Shown here: in pieces, positions 1 through 6,152 of the stretch
Layout: every line of letters starts with the position of its first letter
Position numbering within the stretch: position 1 is the first letter of the stretch
Source: an uncultured Eggerthellaceae bacterium
Lineage (GTDB): Bacteria; Actinomycetota; Coriobacteriia; Coriobacteriales; Eggerthellaceae
Assembly (NCBI GenBank): GCA_934645125.1
Contig: CAKUDT010000072.1
Location: forward strand, 1 to 6,748
Direction of reading: 5' to 3'
Length of the DNA stretch: 6,748 bases
Program-made: the position numbers and the translations under genes
The notes under the pieces: generated by a model
Told to the model about the DNA's origin: nothing
The model's input: the letters and a program-made list of their open reading frames with translations, nothing else
Databases searched by the model: none

Positions 1-103
1 GATTCCTGGTCAAAGGGTTGTATGGTTTTTGTTTCGGGCTGCGCATCTAAGAGATTGGCTATCGTTGTTGACAAAAGGTGGGGTAATTTGTCAACAATTG
101 GTG
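1..103. other. Non-coding end of window downstream of cbiC
   Basis: Apart from the inverted repeat, this stretch shows no supported gene. On the minus strand an ATG at 46 opens a frame to the window edge (MRSPKQKPYNPL...), but it has no ribosome binding site and only 15 visible codons, so I do not call it. No clear promoter is seen. Confidence 0.4.
65..97. repeat. Perfect 11-bp inverted repeat after cbiC
   Basis: The left arm TTGTTGACAAA (65-75) and right arm TTTGTCAACAA (87-97) are exact reverse complements with an 11-nt spacer. Each arm contains its own smaller dyad TTGTnnACAA, with centres 23 bp apart, about two helical turns. In RNA this would form an AT-rich hairpin 6 nt past the cbiC stop. 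No U-run follows on either strand, so it is not a standard intrinsic terminator. It may be a paired binding site for a dimeric regulator, or an mRNA 3'-end stem. Confidence 0.6.
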
Positions 104-763
104 TTACGAGCGCTCGTTATTGGAAGCAAGGTAGAGCAGCGCGTTGCAGATGCATGCGGCAATGTTGGAGCCGCCTTTGCGTCCGCGCGCAACAATGTAG
201 GGTACGTCGGTGCGACTCAAAATGAGCTCTTTGGACTCCACCACGTTCACGAAGCCAACGGGCACACCCACGATGAGCGCCGGCGTGACCATGGAGCCTT
301 CTTCAAGCATCTCATACAGGCGGATAAGGGCGGTCGGTGCATTACCCACGGCGTAGATCAGGGGTTTTCCCAGCGCCACACCGCGCTCCATGCACACGGC
401 GGAGCGGGTGATGCCGCGTTCTTTCGCCTCGGCGGCAACATCGGGATCGGTCATGAAGTTCAGCACTTCGCCGCCGAAACGCCCCAGCACGCGCTTGTTG
501 ATGCCGGCTTTCGCCATGTTCGTATCCGTTACAATGCTCACACCCGACTTCAGCGCCTCGACCGTGCGCGACACGGCATGCTCGGAAAAGCACAGGTTAT
601 CGGCGTAATCGAAGTCCGCCGACGTGTGAATGCAGCGTTTGATAACCAGCTCGTTTTCCGGATCAAGAACACGATTTCCCAGCTCAGAGGTGATAATCTC
701 AAAGCTGCGCGTCTCAATATCGGCCGGCTTCACAAACTGAATCTCATCTAATGGGTTGCTCAT
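104..763 (-). CDS. cbiC: Precorrin-8X / cobalt-precorrin-8 methylmutase
   Basis: CbiC (CobH) moves the methyl group from C11 to C12 of precorrin-8, yielding (hydrogeno)cobyrinic acid, the substrate for CbiA. The 219-residue protein is of normal length and soluble. Family blocks are: ETRSFEII (17-24), the catalytic histidine His46 in IHTSADFDYADNL, TDTNMAKAGI (roughly 79-88), AVGNAPTAL, PVGFVNVVESKE and GRKGGSNIAA near the C-terminus. The ATG at 763 overlaps the cbiP stop as ATGA and has a strong AAGGAGG. It is the last gene of the operon within the window, although its reaction precedes those of CbiA and CbiP. The stop TAA is followed within a few bases by an 11-bp inverted repeat. Confidence 0.97.
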   Translation of the reverse strand: MSNPLDEIQFVKPADIETRSFEIITSELGNRVLDPENELVIKRCIHTSADFDYADNLCFSEHAVSRTVEALKSGVSIVTDTNMAKAGINKRVLGRFGGEVLNFMTDPDVAAEAKERGITRSAVCMERGVALGKPLIYAVGNAPTALIRLYEMLEEGSMVTPALIVGVPVGFVNVVESKELILSRTDVPYIVARGRKGGSNIAACICNALLYLASNNERS

Positions 764-2280
764 AGCCCCTCCTTAACAATGCGGTAAATGGCGTCCATGT
801 CCAGCGATTCGCGCACGGTTTGCGCCAGCTGGTCGTATTGGCGATTCTTGTAAGCGCGGAAGCTCTCGGTGGGAAAGCCGTCGGTGGAAATCCCACGTGC
901 TTCGCACAGCATGCGCGCCAGCTCAAACGGGAAGCTGCCTTCTTCCATGAGGCCGTGGCAGTACGTACCCATAACGTTGCCGCATACGCAACCGTCCTGC
1001 GCGCTGGGGCGGCCGTCTTCGTATTCCAGCGTGGCGAAGGGTACAGCGCCGCATTCTTCCTCGATGGTGGAAACACCCATATGAATCTCGTAGCCATCAA
1101 GCGTTGTACCTGATAGCGGCGATAAAACATCACCGAACGTGCCCGTAGTGGCCTTCACGCGCGTGCGCGTCTTCGCGCCTTGGAACACGGTATGCACGGG
1201 GAGCAGCCCCAGGCCTTCTGCCGTGCCGCCGCCTTCTGTGTTGTCGGGGTCGGCAATGGAGCGTCCCATGATCTGGTAGCCGCCGCACACGCCCAACACG
1301 GGGCGTCCCGTTGCGGCATATGCGCGAATTGCCTGGTCCAGGCCAACTTTGCGCACCCAGGCCAAGTCGCCCATGGTGTTCTTCGATCCGGGAACCACTA
1401 AAAAGTCAGGCGCGCCAAGCTGCTCGGGCTTGTAAACGTAGCGCACGGCAACGCCGGGAAAGCGTCCCAGCGGGTTGAAGTCGGTGAAGTTCGAAATGTG
1501 CGGAAGCCCGATAACGGCAACGTCAACCATACCAGCGGTGGGCGCGGTGGCGCTCAGGCGGCCTGAAAGCGAGTCTTCGTCGTCGATATCCACGTGCATG
1601 TAAGGAATAACGCCCACCACGGGGGTGTCGGTCAGGTTTTCCAGCATGTCCAGGCCATTTTCCAGCAGCGATACGTCGCCGCGGAAGCGGTTGATCACGG
1701 TGCCTTTCACCATGGCCTGCTCTTCGGGCTCCAGCAGCTTGATGGTGCCGTACAGGCTGGCAAACACGCCGCCGCGGTCGATGTCGCCCACCAAGATAAT
1801 GGGAGCGCCTGCCATGGCTGCCATGCCGCAGTTCACGAAGTCGTTTTGCTTCAGGTTGATTTCAGCGGGACTGCCGGCGCCTTCCAGCACAATGATGTCG
1901 TTTTGCCCTGCCAGCGTGTCGTATGCCTGTTTGATGGTGGGGCGCAGCTGATCCTTGAATGCGTAGTAATCGCGCGCGGGCATGTCGCCGCGCACTTCGC
2001 CCAGCACAATGACCTGGCTGCCGGTATCGCCCGTGGGTTTAAGCAGCACGGGGTTCATGAGCACGGAAGGCTCAATGCCCGCTGCTTCGGCCTGCATGAC
2101 TTGCGCACGGCCCATCTCCAGCCCTTCGGCGGTAATGTAGCTGTTCAGAGCCATGTTTTGGCTTTTGAAGGGTGCGACTTTATAGCCGTCTTGCGCAAAA
2201 ATGCGGCACAGCGCCGCAGCGACAAAGCTTTTGCCGGCGTCGGAAGTGGTGCCCAGCACCATAATGGCTTTTGCCGTCAT
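760..2280 (-). CDS. cbiP: Cobyric acid synthase (glutamine-dependent)
   Basis: CbiP (CobQ in the aerobic nomenclature) uses ATP and glutamine to amidate the b, d, e and g side chains of adenosylcobyrinic acid a,c-diamide, giving adenosylcobyric acid. At 506 residues it has full family length. The N-terminal synthetase domain has a P-loop GTTSDAGKS (10-18), APFKSQNMALNSY (36-48), LEGAGSPAEINL (132-143) and VGDIDRGGVFAS (164-175). The C-terminal amidotransferase domain has VPGSKNT (296-302), the nucleophile Cys332 in LGVCGGYQIMG, GYEIHMG (396-402) and GTYCHGL (438-444). The ATG at 2280 has AAAGGA 6 nt upstream and starts directly before the first strand of the fold. It follows cobD after 162 nt and overlaps cbiC by 4 nt (ATGA). 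No insertions like those in CbiA are seen. Confidence 0.97.
   Translation of the reverse strand: MTAKAIMVLGTTSDAGKSFVAAALCRIFAQDGYKVAPFKSQNMALNSYITAEGLEMGRAQVMQAEAAGIEPSVLMNPVLLKPTGDTGSQVIVLGEVRGDMPARDYYAFKDQLRPTIKQAYDTLAGQNDIIVLEGAGSPAEINLKQNDFVNCGMAAMAGAPIILVGDIDRGGVFASLYGTIKLLEPEEQAMVKGTVINRFRGDVSLLENGLDMLENLTDTPVVGVIPYMHVDIDDEDSLSGRLSATAPTAGMVDVAVIGLPHISNFTDFNPLGRFPGVAVRYVYKPEQLGAPDFLVVPGSKNTMGDLAWVRKVGLDQAIRAYAATGRPVLGVCGGYQIMGRSIADPDNTEGGGTAEGLGLLPVHTVFQGAKTRTRVKATTGTFGDVLSPLSGTTLDGYEIHMGVSTIEEECGAVPFATLEYEDGRPSAQDGCVCGNVMGTYCHGLMEEGSFPFELARMLCEARGISTDGFPTESFRAYKNRQYDQLAQTVRESLDMDAIYRIVKEGL
768..774 (-). promoter_or_regulatory. Ribosome binding site of cbiC
   Basis: AAGGAGG on the minus strand lies within the last codons of cbiP, 4 nt before the cbiC ATG at 763. 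Together with the ATGA overlap this suggests both coupling to cbiP and efficient independent initiation. The spacing is on the short side. Confidence 0.7.
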
Positions 2281-2442
2281 GCGATTTCCTTTCCCTTTTT
2301 TGTGTTTCCGCTTATGGTAACGCTGTTTCGTGTTTTAGGTTCTCAGTTTGGAGAAGCCGTTACGGCAGCTTCCCTGTTGAGCGTGCCTACTCTATTGCGT
2401 GCTCGTTATTGCATGTGGCAACGCTGCTTGCTTCCTGCTTTG
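2281..2442 (-). other. cobD-cbiP intergenic region, no gene seen
   Basis: This 162-nt gap is the longest break inside the operon and is more AT-rich than its surroundings. A short inverted repeat sits at 2353-2372 (GAAGC/GCTTC around GCCG-TTA-CGGC), but no U-run follows, so it is not a clear terminator. I find no B12-box-like sequence typical of a cobalamin riboswitch and no strong -35/-10 pair. A TTGCCA with poor -10 candidates is the best promoter-like string. The cbiP ribosome binding site, AAAGGA, lies at 2287-2292, 6 nt before its ATG. Confidence 0.4.
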
Positions 2443-3522
2443 CTAGCACCCGTGTTTCCGCAGCTCAAGCACGGTATCGATAGCTTGCAGCAACCGTACG
2501 TTTTCCTCATGCGAGCGCACGGCAATGCGATACCATCCTTGGTCCAGGTTGTGGTAGTTCGCGCAATCACGCACCAGCACGCCTTGTTCGCGCATTTGCT
2601 GCACGAACGTGGGCGCGCCCGGCTGCTCTGTCACGTGGAACAGCAGGAAGTTCGCGGTGCCCCAGCTGGCAATGCCGCGCTCCTTCAGCGCCGCTTTCAG
2701 GAATGCGCGCTCTTCGCGCGTGATGGTGCGCACTTGTTCTACGTATTTGGTGCAACCCAGCGCCGCAATGCCTGCCGCCTGTGCCAAGTTTGACACACTC
2801 CAAGGCTGCCCCGCCGCACGCATTGCTTCGATGAGCGCGTTATTGCTGGTCAGCGCGTAGCCCAGACGAATACCCGGTATGCCGTAGAGCTTCGTGAACG
2901 CTTTCAGTACCACTAAGTTCGGGTAGCGTTCAAGCCACGGAACCACGCTAATAGCGTGCGGGTCATCTAGAAAGCCCACGAAGCACTCATCCACCAGAAG
3001 TGTTGCGTTGCACTGCGCGCATTTTTCCAAGATGCGCTCCATCAGCTCATGCGAAACGGTTGCACCCGAAGGATTGTTCGGCTGGCAAATCACCGCCAAG
3101 TCGGTTTCAGGGGTAATGAAGTCGGCGAAGTCGTCACGCACGGCGAAGTCGTACTGCTCGGAAAGCGGATAGAAATTCAGTGCTGCGTTCGTGGTTGCCA
3201 GCGCTTGCTCGTATTCCGCAAACGTAGGTGCACAAACCAGCGCGCGGCGCGGTTTTACCGCCGCTACCAGGCGAAAGAGCAAGTCAGAGCTGCCGTTTCC
3301 GCAGAGAATGCAGTGCTCGTCAACGGTATCGTGCGCAGCCAGTGCGCGTACCAGGTCGCGGCATAGCGGGTCGGGGTAGTTGGCAACGTCGTCCAGCGCG
3401 GCACAAACTGCTTCGCGCACTTCGGCGGGTACGCCCAGAGGCGCGATGTTCGCCGAAAAATCAAGCGGACGCGTGCCGTATTCCTCCTGGAAGCCCTTGA
3501 TGTCGCCTCCGTGTTCAAGCAT
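2443..3522 (-). CDS. cobD: L-threonine-O-3-phosphate decarboxylase (PLP-dependent, CobD type)
   Basis: The enzyme decarboxylates L-threonine phosphate to (R)-1-amino-2-propanol O-2-phosphate, the linker that CbiB attaches to the corrin. The 359-residue chain is a fold-type I aminotransferase homologue. It begins with the CobD-typical HGGDI (4-8) and DFSANIAPLG (21-30), followed by the cofactor-phosphate loop GNGSSDLL (75-82), QPNNPSG (147-153), DECFVGF (178-184), the PLP lysine Lys211 in FTKLYGIPGIRLGY, and the carboxylate-binding Arg in YRIAVR (331-336). Histidinol-phosphate aminotransferase (HisC) is the close alternative. The N-terminal motifs and the position directly after cbiB favour CobD. 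There is no C-terminal metal-binding extension such as some CobD proteins carry. A longer frame starts with TTG at 3543, but the ATG at 3522 has the better ribosome binding site. Confidence 0.9.
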   Translation of the reverse strand: MLEHGGDIKGFQEEYGTRPLDFSANIAPLGVPAEVREAVCAALDDVANYPDPLCRDLVRALAAHDTVDEHCILCGNGSSDLLFRLVAAVKPRRALVCAPTFAEYEQALATTNAALNFYPLSEQYDFAVRDDFADFITPETDLAVICQPNNPSGATVSHELMERILEKCAQCNATLLVDECFVGFLDDPHAISVVPWLERYPNLVVLKAFTKLYGIPGIRLGYALTSNNALIEAMRAAGQPWSVSNLAQAAGIAALGCTKYVEQVRTITREERAFLKAALKERGIASWGTANFLLFHVTEQPGAPTFVQQMREQGVLVRDCANYHNLDQGWYRIAVRSHEENVRLLQAIDTVLELRKHGC

Positions 3523-3585
3523 GTGGAAAACCCCTTCCTTCAATTATCTCCCAAGTGCTTCCGCTCAACTCTCGTGAGCTTGGCA
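3523..3585 (-). other. cbiB-cobD intergenic gap with nested inverted repeat
   Basis: This 63-nt gap holds the cobD ribosome binding site and nested short inverted repeats that extend into the cbiB stop: AGTGC at 3554-3558 with GCACT at 3583-3587, enclosing GCTCA at 3563-3567 with TGAGC at 3575-3579. A stem with an internal loop is possible in the mRNA. No U-run follows on the transcribed strand, so it is not a standard terminator. No convincing promoter is seen. Confidence 0.35.
3531..3540 (-). promoter_or_regulatory. Ribosome binding site of cobD (decides the start)
   Basis: On the minus strand AAGGAAGGGG stands 8 nt before the ATG at 3522. This favours the 359-residue product over the longer frame that opens with TTG at 3543. 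The TTG has a GGGAG only 4 nt upstream, and the seven extra residues show no family similarity that I recognise. Confidence 0.7.
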
Positions 3586-4566
3586 CTAGGCAACTCCAAA
3601 AACAAGCAAGCGAATGACCAGCGCTAATGCGCATGCAATGCTTGCCGCCGCGAACATCAGCTTATGGCTGGTTGCAATGTCGGCCGGTGTAATGGCGCGG
3701 GTTGCATCACCCACGCTTTCTTTGTGCACAACCTTCCCGAAGTACACCGCGTCGCCCAAAAGTGCCACACCCAGCGCACCCGCAACCGCGCTTTCGCACT
3801 GACCCGAATTCGGGGACGTGCTTTTCTTGCGATCGCGCGCCCAGATGCGAGCAGCGCGTGCGGGGCTGCAGCCAGGCACGAAGATGGCTGCAGCGCACAA
3901 CAACAAGCCGGTGATGCGTGCGGGAATGAAATTCGCCACGTCATCGAGCAGTGCTGCGGCGCGCCCGAAATCAAGGTACTTCTCGTTTTTGTAGCCAATC
4001 ATGCTGTCCATAGTGTTAATGGCTTTGTAAAGCATCGCCAGCGGTGCTGCGCCCAACGCGAAATAAATCAGCGGGGCAATGGAGCCGTCGCTCGTGTTTT
4101 CCGCAACGGTTTCCACGGCAGCTTTCGTGCAACCTTCGGCCGTGAGCTCGGTGGTATCGCGTCCCACGATCATGCCTACTTCGCGACGCGCTTTTTCCAG
4201 GTCATCTTCCTGAAGTGCCTGGTAGACAGGCAGACTGGCATCGGCTAGGCAGCGCGTAGCTATAATCTGGTAGAACCAAAACGCCTGCAGTATCAGGAAA
4301 ACTGCCGGGTGAATGAGCCATGCGGCAACGGAGATTACCAGCGTAGGCACAAATGCGGCGGCGCACACAGCAACAACCAGGATGCGCCCCGCGCGGCGCA
4401 GCTTTGCAGGGTCGTTTTCGGCGCGCGCACGCAACGGCGGCTCAAGCTTCGCAATAAGCTTGCCCAGCAGGATGGCGGGGCAGATGGCGGCGAAATGCTC
4501 GCCGAATAGCAGGTCGGCAACGTAGCCCACAACAAGCGCTACGCTTACGCAGAAGGCAATGCTCAT
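3586..4566 (-). CDS. cbiB: Adenosylcobinamide-phosphate synthase, membrane protein
   Basis: CbiB joins adenosylcobyric acid to (R)-1-amino-2-propanol phosphate, the CobD product, giving adenosylcobinamide phosphate. At 326 residues it has normal family length. Hydrophobic stretches at about 3-20, 62-82, 84-104, 216-231 and 303-323 indicate an integral membrane protein. Family blocks are clear: VGRDTTEL (134-141), AAVETVAENTSDG (149-161), LYKAINTMDSMIGYKNEKY (179-197), LDDVANFIPAR (207-217), and SPNSGQCESAVAGALGV (251-267). The usual N-terminal GDPxxxPHPVxxxG motif is degenerate here: it reads FGEHFAAICPAILLGKLI. The ATG at 4566 overlaps the cbiA stop as ATGA. The upstream Shine-Dalgarno is weak (AGGG, 6 nt away), so translation probably depends on coupling to cbiA. 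cobD follows after a short gap, matching the substrate link. Confidence 0.95.
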   Translation of the reverse strand: MSIAFCVSVALVVGYVADLLFGEHFAAICPAILLGKLIAKLEPPLRARAENDPAKLRRAGRILVVAVCAAAFVPTLVISVAAWLIHPAVFLILQAFWFYQIIATRCLADASLPVYQALQEDDLEKARREVGMIVGRDTTELTAEGCTKAAVETVAENTSDGSIAPLIYFALGAAPLAMLYKAINTMDSMIGYKNEKYLDFGRAAALLDDVANFIPARITGLLLCAAAIFVPGCSPARAARIWARDRKKSTSPNSGQCESAVAGALGVALLGDAVYFGKVVHKESVGDATRAITPADIATSHKLMFAAASIACALALVIRLLVFGVA

Positions 4567-6152
4567 GAGACGCCCTGCGCTTCCGTGCTACTCGATGACT
4601 CGTTTGTGGCGCTTTGTACGGAGCACGGAGTTTCTTCCGCGTCGCCCGTCTCGTGTTTGTAGGCGGCTGCCGCTTCCACGAAACCGCGTGCAAGTTTTTG
4701 GCAATTTGGCAGGTAGAAGTGGGGAAATCCCGCAAAAAGACGCTCGTTCAGCACGCAGCAATCCCATTGCTTGCCCGTGTATTTCACGGCGCGGCACGCC
4801 TGCCCGTTATGCGAGCTGTCGAAGTAATGGAATTCGTGCGCGCGCAACGTGTCGCCCGCATCAAGACCCATGCCGTGTTCGGAAGCGGTGAGTTCAATGT
4901 AGCCAAAGCGTGAAAGCTTTCCCGTATAATGCACTTTACCAGGGATAACGTCTGCCATAGACCAAGTGCGCCCTTCGATGTCGGTTAGATTTTCTTGTAA
5001 GTACATGAAGCCGCCGCATTCTGCGAACAGCGGCATGCCTGCTGCATGACGTTCACGTAGCTGGCATGCCAGTGCTTCATTTTCCGCCAAGGCAGCAGCA
5101 TGCAGCTCAGGGTAGCCGCCACCCAGGTAAACGCCGCATGTGCCCTTGGGCAGGGTATCTCCCGCCAGCGGCGAGAAAAACGCCAGGTCAGCGCCCAGTT
5201 TACGCAACAGCTCCAAGCTTTCTTCGTAATAGAAGCAGAAGGCTTCGTCTTGCGCTACGGCGATAATCGGTTTATTTGCAGTTGCGGCCGTCACTTGAGA
5301 AGGCTCGTACTCCAGCGCCGGTGCCTGTTGTGCTACAGCAAGCAGCGCATTGATGTCGATGGTTTCCTCCAACGTATCTGCCACAGCATCAATGCGTTTT
5401 TGCAGGTCATCCACTTCGTTTGCGGTAACCAGGCCCAAGTGGCGGCTCTCTAGCGCGAATTCGGGCTTATTCGGCACGTATCCTAAAACGGGAATGCCGC
5501 ATTCCTGCTCAATGGCAGGTGCGAGCAGCGCGGCTAAGCTTTTCGTGCAGCGGTTGATGATGACGCCCGCCACGCTATTGGGCTGGCGGTATTCGATGAT
5601 GCCTTTCAGCGATGCAACCAGCGTAAGCGATGCACCGCGCCCATCGGCAATAAGGATCACCGGCGTGTTCGTGGTCTGCGCAACGTGGTAAGCGCTTGCC
5701 GTTACCGTGGTGCCGCCCAGGCCGTCGTAGTAGCCCATGACGCCTTCCAGGACGGCAATGCGTTGCAAGGCCGCTGCTTTGTGCGAGGCGGCCTCTTCGC
5801 GCAAGGTGACTGCGCTTTGCGAAGCGGTGGCTTCTGGGCTAGCGGCTTCTTCGCAGACAGCGCTTTCACCTGCGCTTTCTGTATGAGCGCCTGCATGGAT
5901 ACCTGCCAGTGCGCTTTCGGCCAGCAGCGTGCGCACCTGGTCTTCCGTGGAGAAGTACAAATCCAGGTTGCGGCATGGTGTGTTCAGCACCGAACGGTGG
6001 AACATGGGATCAATATAGTCGGGACCGCACTTATACGCGTGCACGTTCGCGCCGCGCCTATCAAGGCAGCGCAAAATGCCGCTTGTTACAGTTGTTTTTC
6101 CCGATCCGCTGGATGCAGCGGCGAATAAAACGCGGGGAAGCTGTGCTAACAT
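4563..6152 (-). CDS. cbiA: Cobyrinic acid a,c-diamide synthase (glutamine-dependent)
   Basis: This enzyme uses ATP and glutamine to amidate the a and c acetate side chains of (hydrogeno)cobyrinate. It is 529 residues, longer than the roughly 450-460 usual for CbiA. An N-terminal dethiobiotin-synthetase-like domain has a P-loop SSGSGKTT (about residues 14-21), KCGPDYIDPMFH (41-52) and LEGVMGYYDG (135-144). The C-terminal class I glutamine amidotransferase domain has GGGYPEL (344-350), the nucleophile Cys379 in FAECGG, and the catalytic histidine region RAHEFHY (437-443). Two additions explain the length: an Ala/Ser/Glu-rich insert at about residues 82-128, and a Ser/Thr/Glu-rich tail of about 30 residues after FVEAAAAY. 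The start is set by the AAGGAG site and the conserved beginning of the fold. The gene overlaps cbiT by 7 nt and cbiB by 4 nt, so the three are probably co-translated. All expected catalytic residues are present. Confidence 0.96.
   Translation of the reverse strand: MLAQLPRVLFAAASSGSGKTTVTSGILRCLDRRGANVHAYKCGPDYIDPMFHRSVLNTPCRNLDLYFSTEDQVRTLLAESALAGIHAGAHTESAGESAVCEEAASPEATASQSAVTLREEAASHKAAALQRIAVLEGVMGYYDGLGGTTVTASAYHVAQTTNTPVILIADGRGASLTLVASLKGIIEYRQPNSVAGVIINRCTKSLAALLAPAIEQECGIPVLGYVPNKPEFALESRHLGLVTANEVDDLQKRIDAVADTLEETIDINALLAVAQQAPALEYEPSQVTAATANKPIIAVAQDEAFCFYYEESLELLRKLGADLAFFSPLAGDTLPKGTCGVYLGGGYPELHAAALAENEALACQLRERHAAGMPLFAECGGFMYLQENLTDIEGRTWSMADVIPGKVHYTGKLSRFGYIELTASEHGMGLDAGDTLRAHEFHYFDSSHNGQACRAVKYTGKQWDCCVLNERLFAGFPHFYLPNCQKLARGFVEAAAAYKHETGDAEETPCSVQSATNESSSSTEAQGVS
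5769..5909 (-). repeat. Low-complexity insert in cbiA with imperfect tandem repeat
   Basis: CbiA residues about 82-128 lie between the RNLDLYF region and LEGVMG, where the family normally has only some 20 residues. The insert is rich in Ala, Ser and Glu. Two units align: 5867-5820 (48 nt, starting ESAVCEEAAS) and 5819-5766 (54 nt, starting QSAVTLREEAAS). They share AAAGCGC, GCGAAGA and GCCGC blocks in frame. AAAGCGC occurs four times here on the minus strand (at 5812, 5860, 5872 and 5911), always in the same frame. This looks like an in-frame tandem duplication that has since diverged. The reading frame stays open. Confidence 0.65.

Noticed and set aside
68..96. A promoter with TTGACA at 68-73
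   Set aside because: At 16-18 nt spacing the -10 position reads like GTCAAC, TCAACA or CAACAA on either strand, unlike a -10 box. The TTGACA is part of the inverted repeat.
106..117. A perfect 12-bp palindrome ACGAGCGCTCGT at the end of cbiC, considered as part of a terminator
   Set aside because: As RNA it gives only about four base pairs around a small loop, lies in coding sequence, and is not followed by a U-run.
29..751. A 240-codon plus-strand open frame antisense to cbiC
   Set aside because: It mirrors the cbiC coding sequence almost exactly. cbiC has all its family motifs, and the antisense product has none.
2401..2411. An 11-bp direct repeat GCTCGTTATTG shared with positions 112-122
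   Set aside because: A few 11-bp matches are expected by chance among all pairs of positions in a window this size. The copies have no shared flanks or context.
2281..2442. A possible cobalamin riboswitch before cbiP
   Set aside because: The gap contains GCCACA, but I find no B12-box consensus and it lies inside the operon. The expected place would be upstream of the first gene, outside the window.
1594..2793. A 399-codon plus-strand open frame antisense to cbiP and cobD
   Set aside because: Its product is His/Ala/Gln-rich with no recognisable domain. It lies opposite two well-conserved genes and crosses their gap, as expected of a GC-driven shadow frame.
3803..3814. A perfect 12-bp palindrome CCCGAATTCGGG
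   Set aside because: It encodes the conserved SPNSG motif of CbiB, so protein constraint explains the sequence.
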